DNA of 64,000 nt from assembly GCF_013307225.1 (NCBI RefSeq), contig NZ_CP028942.1, positions 62,001 to 126,000 of the forward strand, given 5' to 3'. Positions 31,385-41,310 of this stretch are shown piece after piece (position 1 is the stretch's first letter; every line of letters begins with the position of its first letter). Source of the DNA: Polynucleobacter tropicus. GTDB lineage: Bacteria; Pseudomonadota; Gammaproteobacteria; Burkholderiales; Burkholderiaceae. The notes below the pieces were generated by a model that was not told the DNA's origin, did not search any database, and saw only the letters and a program-made list of their open reading frames with translations. A program made the position numbers and the translations under genes.

Positions 31385-31867
31385 ATGAAAAAAAGTGCAA
31401 TTGATATCTGGGTTGGAATTTTTGTTGCCATTGGTTTGTTGGCCGCATTATTTCTGGCATTGAAAGTTGGCAATATGAATGCCGTTTCATTTGCGCCAAC
31501 GTATAAAATTTCTGCGCGCTTTGACAACATCGGAGGTTTAAAACCCCGTGCACCTGTTAAGAGTGCTGGTGTAGTCGTTGGGCGTATCGCTAATATTTCA
31601 TTTGACGATAAGACATATCAAGCAACTGTTGTAATGACGATTGAAGATGCTTATAAGTTTCCAAAAGACTCTTCTGCCAAGATTTTGACATCAGGCTTAT
31701 TGGGTGAGCAGTACATTGGGCTTGAGGCTGGCGGCTCTGATGATATGTTAGCTAATGGTGAAAAAATCACCCAAACTCAGTCTGCAATAGTTTTGGAAAG
31801 TTTGATTAGTCAGTTCTTGTATAACAAGGCAGCTGATAGCGGCCAAGAGAAAAGCGCAGCTAAATAA
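31385..31867 (+). CDS. mlaD: Phospholipid transport substrate-binding protein MlaD
   Basis: MlaD forms a hexameric ring in the periplasm anchored to the inner membrane, through which lipids pass. The 160-residue product has one N-terminal membrane segment (about 7-27) and one MCE domain with ISARFDNIGGLKPRAPVKSAGVVVG and the hydrophobic GLLGEQYIGLEAGG strand. Its TAA stop shares one base with a possible ATG of mlaA. Confidence 0.95.
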   Translation: MKKSAIDIWVGIFVAIGLLAALFLALKVGNMNAVSFAPTYKISARFDNIGGLKPRAPVKSAGVVVGRIANISFDDKTYQATVVMTIEDAYKFPKDSSAKILTSGLLGEQYIGLEAGGSDDMLANGEKITQTQSAIVLESLISQFLYNKAADSGQEKSAAK

Positions 31868-31896
31868 TGTTTTTAGTGGCTGGTCGGATTAACAAG

Positions 31897-32625
31897 ATGA
31901 AACGTTTTCTCTTGCTTTGCATGGCCACTGTGCTAGTTGGTTGCGCTTCTATTCCTGCTGGAGTTGAGCCCTCACCCCAAGATCCTTGGGAGTCTTTCAA
32001 TCGATCTGTTTTTGAATTCAATGAAGGCTTGGATGCCTATTTGCTGAAACCCGTTGTCTCTGGATATCGATTTGTATTGCCTGAGTTTGTGCGCGAGGGC
32101 ATTTATAACTTCTTTAGTAACTACAACGATATTTACACAGCACTGTTTAATTTATTGCAAGGCAAACCTGGCTATGCTTTTAATGACTTTATGCGAGTTG
32201 CGGTGAACACCACGATGGGGCTTGGTGGTTTATTGGATCTAGCTACCCCTGGCGGCCTAGAGAAGCATAAAGAGGACTGGGGCCAAACGCTGGGCGTATG
32301 GGGTGTTCCAGCTGGCCCATATGTGGTTCTTCCCTTCTTTGGGCCAAGTAATGTGCGCGACACTTTCGGTACCGTTGCCGACTTAGAATCCGATTATTTA
32401 TTTAGATTGCTTCCAGACGTCGCTTTACGTAACAGCATTACCGGATTGCGTGTAGTAAATGCTAGAAATACCTATTACGAAGCGGGTGATTTATTGGATG
32501 GTGCCGCAATTGATAAATACAGCTTTATGCGGGATGCGTATATTCAGAGGCGTCAATACCAGATCAACGAAGGTCGTGATGATGAAGAGCCACAAATGCC
32601 AGTTTATGAAAATCCTTATGAGTAA
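31897..32625 (+). CDS. mlaA: Outer-membrane lipoprotein MlaA (VacJ)
   Basis: MlaA sits in the outer membrane and removes phospholipids from its outer leaflet, handing them to MlaC. The 242-residue product has a lipoprotein signal ending in LVGC, then DPWESFNRSVFEFNEGLDAYLLKPV and the glycine-rich segment GQTLGVWGVPAGPYVVLPFFGPSNVRD. An ATG at 31867, overlapping the mlaD stop, would add ten residues; ATG 31897 gives a more normal signal peptide. In E. coli mlaA lies elsewhere; here it is inside the mla operon. Confidence 0.93.
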   Translation: MKRFLLLCMATVLVGCASIPAGVEPSPQDPWESFNRSVFEFNEGLDAYLLKPVVSGYRFVLPEFVREGIYNFFSNYNDIYTALFNLLQGKPGYAFNDFMRVAVNTTMGLGGLLDLATPGGLEKHKEDWGQTLGVWGVPAGPYVVLPFFGPSNVRDTFGTVADLESDYLFRLLPDVALRNSITGLRVVNARNTYYEAGDLLDGAAIDKYSFMRDAYIQRRQYQINEGRDDEEPQMPVYENPYE

Positions 32626-32683
32626 GCAGACTGCTTAAGAGTCTAAAATAAGACCCAATTAAGAGAGTTGAAAGATAGCCCCC

Positions 32684-33325
32684 ATGAAAAATGTCAAAGT
32701 AGTTTCACTATTTTTTGCGTTAGGCATGTTTTTGTTTTCAGGAGCTTCTTCTGCGCAAACACCCGACGCTACAACGCCTCCTGATGCCCTTATTAAGATG
32801 GTAGTTACCGATGTAATGGCATCGGTTAAGGCTGATCCAGAAATTCAAAAAGGCAGCATTCCCAAGATCGTCGATTTAGTGGAAAAGAAAATTGTTCCCT
32901 ACACTGACATGCGACGCACAACTGAAATGGCTATGGGGCCGAATTGGAAAAAGGCGAGTGCAGAGCAACAGGCTCAACTGACTACGGAATTTAAAAACCT
33001 ATTAATTCGGACATATTCAGGTGCCCTAAGTCAGTTGCGTGATCAGACTGTGCAATTTAAGGCCTTGCGTGCTGCGCCCGATGACAATGAAGTGGTTGTT
33101 AAAACCGTTGTTCTTGGTCGCGGTGACCCCGTACCCCTTGATTACCGCTTGGAAAAGACCGATAAGGGCTGGAAGGTCTACGACATGAACATTATGGGCG
33201 TATGGTTAATTGAGGCCTACCGTAATCAGTTTACCAATCAGATCAGCCAGAATGGCATTGAGGGTCTCGTGAAGTTTTTGCAAGATCGTAACAAGCAACT
33301 GGCAAGTGCTAAGCCAGCAAATTAA
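32684..33325 (+). CDS. mlaC: Periplasmic phospholipid-binding protein MlaC
   Basis: MlaC shuttles phospholipids between MlaA and MlaD in the periplasm. The 213-residue product has a signal peptide (about 1-24, ending near SSAQT) and the family regions VPYTDMRRTTEMAMGPNWKKAS, LIRTYSGALSQLRDQTV and DYRLEKTDKGWKVYDMNIMGVWLIEAYR. It lies between mlaA and mlaB. Confidence 0.93.
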   Translation: MKNVKVVSLFFALGMFLFSGASSAQTPDATTPPDALIKMVVTDVMASVKADPEIQKGSIPKIVDLVEKKIVPYTDMRRTTEMAMGPNWKKASAEQQAQLTTEFKNLLIRTYSGALSQLRDQTVQFKALRAAPDDNEVVVKTVVLGRGDPVPLDYRLEKTDKGWKVYDMNIMGVWLIEAYRNQFTNQISQNGIEGLVKFLQDRNKQLASAKPAN

Positions 33326-33340
33326 TTTAATCGTTTGAAG

Positions 33341-33598
33341 ATGACGTTCTCATTGCCCGCTACCGTTACGCAAGAGACTGCTACTCGGTTGGAGGTGGAG
33401 GGTTTACGCAATCTGGCGGGTCTAGCCAATATTGATTGCTCTCGGTTGAAGGATTTTGACTCTACTGTTTTGGCTGTTCTTTTAGCTTGGCGAAAGAAGT
33501 TGCAAGAAAATAAGCAATCTTTGTTTATTGAACATGCTCCAGAAAAACTAAAAGTGTTGGCCAAGGTGTATGGCGTATCTACTTTGCTGGGTCTTTAA
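33341..33598 (+). CDS. mlaB: STAS-domain protein MlaB
   Basis: MlaB is a small cytoplasmic STAS protein that binds MlaF and supports its activity. The 85-residue product fits one STAS domain, with the segment ANIDCSRLKDFDSTVLAVLLAW near the middle holding the conserved Asp-Ser pair. The ATG at 33341 is 15 bases after mlaC; a TTG two codons upstream is less likely. Assignment rests on context as well as weak domain similarity. Confidence 0.85.
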   Translation: MTFSLPATVTQETATRLEVEGLRNLAGLANIDCSRLKDFDSTVLAVLLAWRKKLQENKQSLFIEHAPEKLKVLAKVYGVSTLLGL

Positions 33599-33621
33599 GT
33601 AAAGCAAGAATAAGCAACAGC

Positions 33622-34374
33622 ATGCATTCAGCTATTTCGATCCAGCAGATTTCAAAGCACTACGGGGCTCTTCAGGCGCTCAATGACGTATCTTTGACCA
33701 TTGAGCCAGGTGAGTTCTTCGGTCTTCTTGGCCCCAATGGCGCAGGTAAGACCACATTAATTTCTATATTGGCAGGTTTGGTAAAGGCTGATAAAGGCCA
33801 TGCGTCGATCTTAGGTGCTGATGTTCAAAAATCTTTTCGTGATGCGCGTCGTATGTTGGGCGTAGTTCCACAAGAATTGGTTTTTGATCCCTTCTTTACC
33901 GTTCGTGAAACCTTGCGCTTTCAGTCTGGGTATTTCGGCATTCGCAATAACGATGCTTGGATCGATGAAATCATGGCCAATCTCGATCTCACAGGAAAGG
34001 CCGATAGCAATATGCGCGCTTTGTCTGGTGGCATGAAGCGTCGAGTATTGGTAGCTCAAGCATTAGTACATAGACCACCAGTCATCATTTTGGATGAGCC
34101 AACTGCTGGTGTAGACGTAGAGTTACGTCAGTCTTTGTGGCAATTTATAAGTAGACTGAATCAAGATGGTCACACGATTGTCTTGACCACACACTATTTA
34201 GAAGAAGCCGAAGCACTTTGTCAGCGCATTGCCATGTTGAAGCAGGGCAAGATTGTTGCCCTAGACACTACTGCAAATTTATTAACGCGTTATGGTTCAG
34301 CCAAAAAAGATGGCGAAGGTAAAACTGATCTCGAAGATGTTTTTGTAAACATTATGTCGGGGGGCGCTCAATGA
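33622..34374 (+). CDS. ABC transporter ATP-binding protein, YadG-like
   Basis: This 250-residue ATPase probably powers the permease encoded next to it. Walker A is GPNGAGKTT near residues 36-44, the signature is LSGGMKRR near 134-141 and Walker B is VIILDEPTAGVD near 153-164. It resembles the YadG subfamily of ABC-2 exporters. The stop overlaps the permease start by 4 bases (ATGA). The substrate is unknown. The pair lies between mlaB and the BolA gene, which are adjacent in E. coli. Confidence 0.9.
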   Translation: MHSAISIQQISKHYGALQALNDVSLTIEPGEFFGLLGPNGAGKTTLISILAGLVKADKGHASILGADVQKSFRDARRMLGVVPQELVFDPFFTVRETLRFQSGYFGIRNNDAWIDEIMANLDLTGKADSNMRALSGGMKRRVLVAQALVHRPPVIILDEPTAGVDVELRQSLWQFISRLNQDGHTIVLTTHYLEEAEALCQRIAMLKQGKIVALDTTANLLTRYGSAKKDGEGKTDLEDVFVNIMSGGAQ

Positions 34375-35180
34375 GCTCAATAAAAAAAGAGCTTCACCAA
34401 GCCTTGAATAAGCCAACCTTGGAGTATGGCAGTGGCTTTCCCACTCTATTGCGCAAAGAGGTAAAGCGCTTTTATAAAGTTGCCTTTCAGACGGTTGCTG
34501 CACCAGTGTTAACTGCCATTCTGTATCTTATGATCTTTGGTCATGTGCTCGAGGGTAAAGAAGTTTATGGACGCTTAAGTTACACGGCCTTTTTGATACC
34601 GGGTTTAGTCATGATGAGTGTTTTGCAGAATGCATTCGCGAATACCTCTTCATCACTCATCCAGTCAAAGATAACGGGAAATTTAGTGTTTGTTTTGCTG
34701 GCCCCACTCAGTCACTTTGAGTTTTATGCGGCCTACATTCTGGCAGCTGTTTTTCGAGGCATTGTCGTTGGTCTTGGTGTTTTGTTGATTACGCTTTGGT
34801 TTAACGTGCCCACCCTTGAGTCGCCCATTTGGATTTTGGTATTTGCTTTTTTGGGCGCAGCTATCTTGGGTAGCCTTGGTCTAATCGCAGGAATTTTGGC
34901 TGATAAATTTGATCAGTTGGCTGCGTTTCAAAACTTCATCATCATGCCTGCAACGATGCTATCTGGAGTTTTCTATTCCATTCATTCTCTGCCAGCAGCG
35001 TGGCAAGTTGTTTCTCATTTCAACCCCTTCTTTTACATGATTGATGGGTTTCGTTTTGGGTTCTTCGGTGTCTCGGATGTGTCACCCTGGAGCAGTCTAG
35101 TGATTGTGTTCTGTTTCTTTGTGGCGGTGTCAGCAATTGCCTTGCGCCTATTACAAAAGGGTTATAAGCTCCGCCATTAA
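34371..35180 (+). CDS. ABC-2 type permease, YadH-like
   Basis: The 269-residue product has about six hydrophobic segments and the ABC-2 family end-region pattern: MPATMLSGVFYSIHSLPAAWQ, then FNPFFYMIDGFRFGFFG. It is translationally coupled to the ATP-binding gene. By family it is an exporter, but no substrate can be read from the sequence. Its place next to Mla and MurA genes hints at an envelope role; that is inference only. Confidence 0.9.
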   Translation: MSSIKKELHQALNKPTLEYGSGFPTLLRKEVKRFYKVAFQTVAAPVLTAILYLMIFGHVLEGKEVYGRLSYTAFLIPGLVMMSVLQNAFANTSSSLIQSKITGNLVFVLLAPLSHFEFYAAYILAAVFRGIVVGLGVLLITLWFNVPTLESPIWILVFAFLGAAILGSLGLIAGILADKFDQLAAFQNFIIMPATMLSGVFYSIHSLPAAWQVVSHFNPFFYMIDGFRFGFFGVSDVSPWSSLVIVFCFFVAVSAIALRLLQKGYKLRH

Positions 35181-35237
35181 TGTGAGTTGTAACAGCTTGT
35201 TTATTGGCTGATCGTATTGTTTTATTAGGAGAGAAGT

Positions 35238-35486
35238 ATGTTGCCAACCCCAGAACAAATTGAGGGTTACATCAAACAGGGTATTCAGTGCACTCATATT
35301 CAGGTTGAGGGCGATGGGCAACATTTTTTTGCAACGATTGTGAGCCCAGAGTTTGAAGGTAAGCGTTTAGTACAGCGCCATCAATTAGTTTATGGCGCCA
35401 TGGGCGATCGCATGAAAGCTGAAGTGCATGCTCTGTCAATTAAAGCATTTACTCCAGAAGAGTTTGCGCAGACCCCCTCGGTATAA
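35238..35486 (+). CDS. ibaG: BolA/IbaG family protein
   Basis: BolA-type proteins bind Fe-S clusters together with monothiol glutaredoxins. The 82-residue product has the fold's conserved features: IQCTHIQVEGDGQHFFATIVSPEF, then RLVQRHQLVYGAMGDRMKAEVHALSIKA. The order mla genes-ibaG-murA matches E. coli. A GGAGAGAAGT ribosome binding site precedes the ATG. grxD, the likely partner, is also in this window at 58374. Confidence 0.9.
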   Translation: MLPTPEQIEGYIKQGIQCTHIQVEGDGQHFFATIVSPEFEGKRLVQRHQLVYGAMGDRMKAEVHALSIKAFTPEEFAQTPSV

Positions 35487-35538
35487 CAAATCAAATTTAA
35501 CTAAGCAAACTCACTAAAGTTTTTACTGGAATTATTTA

Positions 35539-36813
35539 ATGGATAAATTACGGATGGTAGGCGGGACTCCGCTGAAGGGCGAAGTCAAAATTGCCGGCGC
35601 AAAAAATGCCGCTTTACCAATTTTGTGTGCTTGTCTATTAACGGATCAACCGGTTGTTTTGCGCAATGTCCCAGATCTTCAGGATGTGCGCACGATGCTG
35701 AAGTTACTCCAAGAAATTGGTGTGAGCGTCAGCTTTCCTGACGTAAAAGATCGTAGCCATGTTGTATTAAATGCGGCAATAATTAAGAGCTCGGAAGCGA
35801 CATATGAAATGGTTAAAACTATGCGCGCTTCAATCTTAGTCTTAGGGCCTTTGCTCGCAAGAATGCATAGCGCAAAGGTGTCTTTGCCAGGTGGATGCGC
35901 GATTGGTGCTCGCCCTGTAGATCAGCACATCAAAGGCTTAAAAGCCATGGGTGCCAGCATCAAGATTAAGAGCGGTTATATCCAAGCAGAAACAAAGCCT
36001 CCGACAGATCGTTTGAAGGGCGCATCTATTCTGACTGACATGATTACGGTTACGGGCACAGAGAATTTATTGATGGCCGCAACCTTAGCTTCAGGTACAA
36101 CAATTCTTGAGAATGCGGCTCGCGAACCAGAGGTAGGCGATCTCGCAGAATTACTTGTCAAGATGGGCGCAAAAATTTCAGGGATCGGCAGTGATCGCTT
36201 AGTCATTGAGGGCGTAGAAAAATTACACGGCGCCGAACATTCAGTAATTCCAGATCGGATTGAGGCAGGAACATTTTTATGTGCGGTAGCAGCGGCTGGT
36301 GGTGAGGTACTCGTTAAAGAATGTCGTCCGGATACCCTAGATGCGGTCATCGTGAAGCTAAAGGAAGCCGGTCTAAAAATGGAAGTTGGGACTGATTGGA
36401 TCAAAGCTTCTATGAATGAGCGCCCTAAAGCGGTTAGCTTTCGTACTTCTGAATATCCTGCGTTCCCAACGGACATGCAGGCTCAGTTAATGGCAGTCAA
36501 TGCCGTAGCAGTTGGCAACTCAACTATTACCGAGACGATTTTTGAGAATCGTTTTATGCATGTGCAAGAACTCAACCGCTTGGGTGCAGACATTGCAATT
36601 GAGGGTAATACCGCAATTGCCCAGGGTGTAGAAAAACTCTCGGGCGCGATTGTGATGGCAACTGATTTACGGGCATCCGCCAGCTTGGTGATCGCAGGTC
36701 TTGCTGCTCAGGGCGAGACACAGGTTGACCGGATTTACCACCTAGATCGTGGCTATGACCGTATGGAGCAGAAGTTAACCCTTTTGGGCGCTAATATTCA
36801 GCGGGTCAAGTAA
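35539..36813 (+). CDS. murA: UDP-N-acetylglucosamine 1-carboxyvinyltransferase
   Basis: MurA transfers enolpyruvate from PEP to UDP-GlcNAc, the first committed step of peptidoglycan synthesis. The 424-residue product has the substrate-binding K22-N23 pair (AGAKNAALP), the active-site Cys at about 120 in [15 protein letters not shown] (the fosfomycin target), and the Asp-containing [14 protein letters not shown] stretch. Length matches the family. It lies between ibaG and hisG. Confidence 0.97.
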   Translation: MDKLRMVGGTPLKGEVKIAGAKNAALPILCACLLTDQPVVLRNVPDLQDVRTMLKLLQEIGVSVSFPDVKDRSHVVLNAAIIKSSEATYEMVKTMRASILVLGPLLARMHSAKVSLPGGCAIGARPVDQHIKGLKAMGASIKIKSGYIQAETKPPTDRLKGASILTDMITVTGTENLLMAATLASGTTILENAAREPEVGDLAELLVKMGAKISGIGSDRLVIEGVEKLHGAEHSVIPDRIEAGTFLCAVAAAGGEVLVKECRPDTLDAVIVKLKEAGLKMEVGTDWIKASMNERPKAVSFRTSEYPAFPTDMQAQLMAVNAVAVGNSTITETIFENRFMHVQELNRLGADIAIEGNTAIAQGVEKLSGAIVMATDLRASASLVIAGLAAQGETQVDRIYHLDRGYDRMEQKLTLLGANIQRVK

Positions 36814-36844
36814 GTAAATTGCCTAACTAGGAGATAATTAAGTC

Positions 36845-37471
36845 ATGAAATTGACTTTAGCCCTCTCAAAAGGGCGCATCTTCGAAGAAACTGCAGAGAT
36901 CCTATCTAAGGTTGGCATCGTGCCAAAAGAGGATCCGGAAAAGTCTCGTAAGCTCATTATTGAAACATCTAACCTAGATGTGCGCTTAATTATTGTGCGT
37001 GCGTCTGATGTGCCGACTTATGTGCAATTTGGCGGTGCTGATTTTGGTGTGGCTGGCTTAGATGTTTTGATGGAAAAAGGCACCGATGGTTTATATGTTC
37101 CTTTTGACTTAAACATCGCAAAGTGTCGTATGTCTGTAGCAGTGCGTGATGGTTTTGACTATGCGGCAGCAGTTAAACAAGGCTCGCGTCTCAAGGTTGC
37201 AACTAAGTATGTCAACTGCGCGCGCGATCACTTTGCTAACAAGGGCGTGCACATCGACACCATTCAACTATATGGCTCAATGGAGCTTGCCCCATTAGTT
37301 GGTTTAGCTGATGCAATTGTGGATCTCGTCTCTACAGGTAATACGCTTAAGGCTAACGGCTTAGTTGAAGTAGAGCCGATTGCAGATATCAGCGCTCGCT
37401 TGGTAGTGAATCAAGCCTCATATAAGCGCAAGCGTGCTCAGTTACAACCCATTTTTGATTTGTTGAAATAA
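36845..37471 (+). CDS. hisG: ATP phosphoribosyltransferase, short form
   Basis: HisG joins ATP and PRPP in the first step of histidine synthesis. At 208 residues it is the short form without the regulatory domain, which needs HisZ as a partner; hisZ is not in this window. Family segments are [38 protein letters not shown] and [20 protein letters not shown]. It is 6 bases before hisD. Confidence 0.96.
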   Translation: MKLTLALSKGRIFEETAEILSKVGIVPKEDPEKSRKLIIETSNLDVRLIIVRASDVPTYVQFGGADFGVAGLDVLMEKGTDGLYVPFDLNIAKCRMSVAVRDGFDYAAAVKQGSRLKVATKYVNCARDHFANKGVHIDTIQLYGSMELAPLVGLADAIVDLVSTGNTLKANGLVEVEPIADISARLVVNQASYKRKRAQLQPIFDLLK

Positions 37472-37477
37472 GTTTCA

Positions 37478-38800
37478 ATGTCATCTCAAGTTCAGGTTAA
37501 GCAACTCAATAGTGGGGATGCAGGTTTTAAAGAAACTCTGCTTTCCAGTCTTTCTTTGCCAACGGCAGATGATGCAGCGATAGATGCTGCTGTAGTCAAT
37601 ATTTTGTCGGCTGTAAAAGAGCGTGGCGACAGCGCGATTCTAGAATTTACAAAGCAATTTGATCGACTCAATATTGCTAATGTTACCGAACTTGAAATTC
37701 CTCATCGCGATCTAGAGAAGTCTTATCAAGAGTTATCTTCTGAACAAAAAAATGCTTTAGATATTGCCGCGAAGCGAGTGCGAGCCTATCATGAGCGCCA
37801 AAAAATTGAAGCGGGTTGCCATTCGTGGGAATACGAAGAGGCTGATGGCACCAAGCTTGGTCAAAAAGTGACTCCATTAGACCGCGTTGGGATTTATGTT
37901 CCTGGCGGTAAAGCGGCATATCCTTCATCCGTTTTAATGAATGCAATCCCAGCGAAGGTGGCTGGGGTGGCCGAAGTGATTATGGTAGTTCCAACCCCTG
38001 ATGGTGCACGCAACCCTTTGGTATTGGCTGCCGCATATTTAGCTGGCGTTGATCGTGTGTTTACGATTGGTGGCGCTCAAGCCATCGGCGCATTGGCTTA
38101 TGGTACGAAGACCATTCCGTCTGTAGATAAGATTGTTGGTCCAGGCAACGCTTATGTTGCCGCCGCTAAGCGCAGAGTATTTGGCACAGTTGGTATCGAT
38201 ATGATTGCTGGACCTTCAGAAATTTTGGTTTTATGTGATGGGTCTACCAATCCTGATTGGGTGGCTATGGATCTGTTCTCTCAGGCAGAGCATGATGAGC
38301 AAGCGCAATCCATTTTGTTATGCCCTGATGTGGCCTTTATTGAGCAAGTGCAAGCCAGTATTAATCGATTGCTTCCAGAAATGCACCGAGCTAAAGTGAT
38401 TACCACTTCGCTAGCCAATCGTGCTTTGTTAATTCAGGTAAAGGATATGGCTGAGGCGTGCGATATCGCCAATGCTATTGCTGCCGAACACTTGGAAATC
38501 TGCGCTCTTGATCCGCGAAAATGGGCTGAGAAAATTCGTCACGCAGGTGCCATTTTTATGGGTAACTACACTAGTGAATCTCTCGGCGATTATTGTGCGG
38601 GTCCGAATCATGTATTGCCAACAGCACGCACTGCGCGTTTCTCATCACCACTTGGCGTGTATGACTTTATTAAGCGCTCAAGCATGATTGAGGTGAGTGA
38701 GGCTGGTGCTCAAACTTTAGGTCAGGTGGCAAGCACACTTGCACGTGGCGAAGGCTTGCAAGCACACGCACGCGCAGCCGAAATGCGCCTTAAGAAATAA
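37478..38800 (+). CDS. hisD: Histidinol dehydrogenase
   Basis: HisD oxidises histidinol to histidine in two NAD-dependent steps, with a zinc ion in the active site. The 440-residue product has the signature region [28 protein letters not shown] and [21 protein letters not shown], which contain zinc ligands and catalytic residues. Length is normal. The stop lies only 5 bases from the end of the opposite-strand hisC gene. Confidence 0.97.
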   Translation: MSSQVQVKQLNSGDAGFKETLLSSLSLPTADDAAIDAAVVNILSAVKERGDSAILEFTKQFDRLNIANVTELEIPHRDLEKSYQELSSEQKNALDIAAKRVRAYHERQKIEAGCHSWEYEEADGTKLGQKVTPLDRVGIYVPGGKAAYPSSVLMNAIPAKVAGVAEVIMVVPTPDGARNPLVLAAAYLAGVDRVFTIGGAQAIGALAYGTKTIPSVDKIVGPGNAYVAAAKRRVFGTVGIDMIAGPSEILVLCDGSTNPDWVAMDLFSQAEHDEQAQSILLCPDVAFIEQVQASINRLLPEMHRAKVITTSLANRALLIQVKDMAEACDIANAIAAEHLEICALDPRKWAEKIRHAGAIFMGNYTSESLGDYCAGPNHVLPTARTARFSSPLGVYDFIKRSSMIEVSEAGAQTLGQVASTLARGEGLQAHARAAEMRLKK

Positions 38801-38805
38801 TTTAC

Positions 38806-39873
38806 TTAAGCAAGAATTTCTTTTAAAGCGGCGACTAGTTCGCCGCTTTGTTCATCTGTGCCAATGGTAATGCGAAGAAATTCTTCAATGCGGGGTGACT
38901 TGAAGTGGCGCACAATAATGCCGCGATCTCTCAAAGCCTGATATAGCTTTTGACCGGCATATTTGGGGTGGCGAGTAAAAATAAAATTTGCCGTTGATGG
39001 AAGCGTGTCAAAACCCAACCCATTTAATTGCTCAATTAATTTTGTACGAGTTTGTATAACTTTGGCACTAGTCTCTTGAAGATGTGCTTGATCTTCAATT
39101 GCGGCAATTGCGCCCGCTTGGGCTAGGCGCCCCAGCGGATAAGAGTTAAAGCTATTCTTAATGCGCTCAAGACCCTCAATGAGGGCGGGGTGACCCACGG
39201 CAAATCCCACGCGTAGTCCAGCCAGCGCTCTTGATTTTGAAAGCGTATGCACTACGAGCAGATTTTCTGGACAGTTAACACCCTGCAATAGTGGAACGCA
39301 AGACTCTGTTCCGTAATCAACATAGGCTTCATCGATGACTAAAACAGAGTCTTTATTTTTGGTGAGTAATGTTTCAATTTCTGAGCGACTAATAGAGCGA
39401 CCAGTTGGAGCATTCGGATTGGGGAAAATGACTCCGCCATTAGGAGTCATGTAGTCATCGAGGTTGACTACAAAATCTTTCCCCAGGGGAATGGTTTTGT
39501 AGTCAATTCCAAAAAGTTTGCAGTAAACCGGGTAAAAGCTATAAGTTATGTCGGGAAATTGAACGGGCTTGTTCTGTTTGAGTAGCCCAGCAAAAACGTG
39601 AGCCAGCACCTCATCTGAACCATTGCCTAAAAAAACCTGATTTGGATTTAGGCCATGTAATTTGGCGATAGCTTGTTTTAAGGTTGCTCCCTCTGGATCT
39701 GGATAGAGGCGTAACTCATCATTGGTTTGTTGACTAATTGCGGCAAGCGCCTTTGGAGATGGTCCATATGGGCTCTCATTGGTGTTGAGCTTTACCAGCC
39801 GCTGCATTTGCGGTTGCTCCCCTGGGACGTAGGGGGTTAAAGTTTGCACAACAGGGCTCCAAAAACGACTCAT
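38806..39873 (-). CDS. hisC: Histidinol-phosphate aminotransferase, on the opposite strand to the other his genes
   Basis: HisC makes histidinol phosphate from imidazole-acetol phosphate using pyridoxal phosphate. The 355-residue product starts [20 protein letters not shown], has [14 protein letters not shown] near the start, [16 protein letters not shown] and the PLP lysine in [16 protein letters not shown] chose ATG 39873; a TTG at 39927 would add 18 residues with no family support. The gene is intact and looks like the native Burkholderiales HisC, yet it is reversed inside the his cluster, convergent with hisD and divergent from hisB. Confidence 0.95.
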   Translation of the reverse strand: MSRFWSPVVQTLTPYVPGEQPQMQRLVKLNTNESPYGPSPKALAAISQQTNDELRLYPDPEGATLKQAIAKLHGLNPNQVFLGNGSDEVLAHVFAGLLKQNKPVQFPDITYSFYPVYCKLFGIDYKTIPLGKDFVVNLDDYMTPNGGVIFPNPNAPTGRSISRSEIETLLTKNKDSVLVIDEAYVDYGTESCVPLLQGVNCPENLLVVHTLSKSRALAGLRVGFAVGHPALIEGLERIKNSFNSYPLGRLAQAGAIAAIEDQAHLQETSAKVIQTRTKLIEQLNGLGFDTLPSTANFIFTRHPKYAGQKLYQALRDRGIIVRHFKSPRIEEFLRITIGTDEQSGELVAALKEILA

Positions 39874-39921
39874 GAGGGTGCTCAGATCAATATTTAGTGT
39901 GTGGACGAAGGCGATGCAGTA

Positions 39922-39959
39922 TTTCAATATCTTCTAGGAATGATATTATGAGGCTTCAA
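39922..39959. promoter_or_regulatory. Candidate divergent promoters for hisB and hisC
   Basis: For hisB (plus), TATTAT at 39944-39949 is a good -10 box with a weak -35 TTTCAA at 39922-39927, spacing 16. For hisC (minus), TTGAAG (39959-39954) and TAGAAG (39936-39931) are spaced 17. The reversed hisC breaks any read-through from hisD, so some promoter is needed here. The exact boxes are a guess by eye. Confidence 0.35.
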
Positions 39960-39989
39960 TCAACACTTCGCCTCGCGGCGTAATGAAGC

Positions 39990-40577
39990 ATGCGGCAAGC
40001 CGACGTTACCCGAAATACTTCGGAAACCAAAATACAAATTTCCATCAATTTGGATGGTACTGGTAAAGCTGAGCTAGCCTCAGGCGTACCTTTCTTGGAC
40101 CACATGCTCGATCAAATTGCACGTCATGGCATGATCGATCTCAAAGTGGTTGCCCAAGGCGATACCCATATTGATGATCATCACACCGTTGAGGATGTAG
40201 GCATTACATTGGGGCAGGCTTTTGCTAAGGCGGTTGGCGATAAAGCGGGAATTACCCGTTATGGCCATTCCTATGTTCCTTTGGATGAAACCCTCTCTCG
40301 AGTAGTAATCGACTTCTCTGGTCGTCCTGGCTTGGAATTTAATGTGCCATTCACGCGTGCGCGCGTAGGTGACTTTGATGTCGATCTCAGTATTGAGTTC
40401 TTCCGTGGTTTTGTAAACCACGCGGGAGTGACTTTGCATATCGATAATTTGCGTGGCATCAATGCTCACCACCAAATTGAGACGGTCTTTAAAGCCTTTG
40501 GCCGTGCCTTGCGCATGGCTTTGGCAATAGATCCCCGTGCTTCTGGCGCGGTTCCTTCAACTAAGGGAAGCCTTTAA
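39990..40577 (+). CDS. hisB: Imidazoleglycerol-phosphate dehydratase
   Basis: HisB dehydrates imidazoleglycerol phosphate, using bound manganese. The 195-residue product is the single-domain form, without the phosphatase domain of E. coli HisB. Metal-binding motifs [12 protein letters not shown] (about residues 60-71) and [17 protein letters not shown] (about 160-176) are intact. It begins a plus-strand run hisB-hisH-hisA-hisF-hisI-hisE. Confidence 0.97.
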   Translation: MRQADVTRNTSETKIQISINLDGTGKAELASGVPFLDHMLDQIARHGMIDLKVVAQGDTHIDDHHTVEDVGITLGQAFAKAVGDKAGITRYGHSYVPLDETLSRVVIDFSGRPGLEFNVPFTRARVGDFDVDLSIEFFRGFVNHAGVTLHIDNLRGINAHHQIETVFKAFGRALRMALAIDPRASGAVPSTKGSL

Positions 40578-40624
40578 TCTCGATTTTTGCTTCTTCTTAG
40601 AACAGTGCAAAAGATAGGCTAATT

Positions 40625-41281
40625 TTGGCGCAAACCATTGCGATCGTTGATTATGGAATGGGCAATCTCCGTTCCGTATATCAGGCATTTCATCATGTGG
40701 CTCCAGATGAAAATGTATTGATTGCGCGTAAGCCAGAAGAAATTCGAAATGCTGATCGTGTCGTACTGCCAGGTCAAGGAGCGATGCCGGATTGCATGAA
40801 GCATCTTGAGGAATCCGGTCTATTGGAAGCTTTGCTAGAAGCATCGAAATCCAAACCTTTATTGGGCGTCTGTGTAGGCGAGCAAATGCTGTTTGATAGA
40901 AGTGCAGAAGTGCGCCCCGGAGAGCGGTGGACATCTTGTTTGGGTCTGATATCCGGCGAGGTTCGTCGCTTTGAATTAGCCGGCAAAAAACAGGCTGATG
41001 GCTCTGCTTACAAAGTTCCCCATATGGGCTGGAATCAAATCCGACAAGATCGCCAGCACCCCATTTGGAATGGCATTCCAGATTTAACAAGCTTTTACTT
41101 TGTACACAGCTACTATGTTGTGCCGCAACGCGCAGAAGATGTCGTTGGTTCTACAGAATATGGTGCATGGTTTACATCCGCAGTCGCAAGGGATAATATT
41201 TTTGCAACACAATTTCATCCAGAAAAAAGTGCAGAATACGGATTAAAGCTTTATCAAAATTTTGTTTCTTGGCAACCTTAA
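40625..41281 (+). CDS. hisH: Imidazole glycerol phosphate synthase, glutaminase subunit
   Basis: HisH releases ammonia from glutamine and channels it to HisF. The 218-residue product is a class I amidotransferase with catalytic C83 in GVCVGEQML and the His/Glu pair in TQFHPEKS near the C-terminus; the [11 protein letters not shown] start is typical. Translation appears to begin at TTG 40625, giving [11 protein letters not shown]; no ATG lies close to the conserved start. GATAGG upstream is a fair ribosome binding site. Confidence 0.95.
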   Translation: MAQTIAIVDYGMGNLRSVYQAFHHVAPDENVLIARKPEEIRNADRVVLPGQGAMPDCMKHLEESGLLEALLEASKSKPLLGVCVGEQMLFDRSAEVRPGERWTSCLGLISGEVRRFELAGKKQADGSAYKVPHMGWNQIRQDRQHPIWNGIPDLTSFYFVHSYYVVPQRAEDVVGSTEYGAWFTSAVARDNIFATQFHPEKSAEYGLKLYQNFVSWQP

Positions 41282-41310
41282 TTACCTAATTATTTTTTCA
41301 GCGTCTCACT

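Noticed and set aside
35976-36476. Minus-strand open frame of 166 codons opposite murA
   Set aside because: It mirrors the conserved murA frame and has a low-complexity Ser/Ala/Pro composition typical of a shadow frame.
38789-38824. Terminator between convergent hisD and hisC
   Set aside because: AAGAAAT at 38792-38798 and ATTTCTT at 38816-38822 can pair, but the stem is short and AT-rich, so I do not call it.
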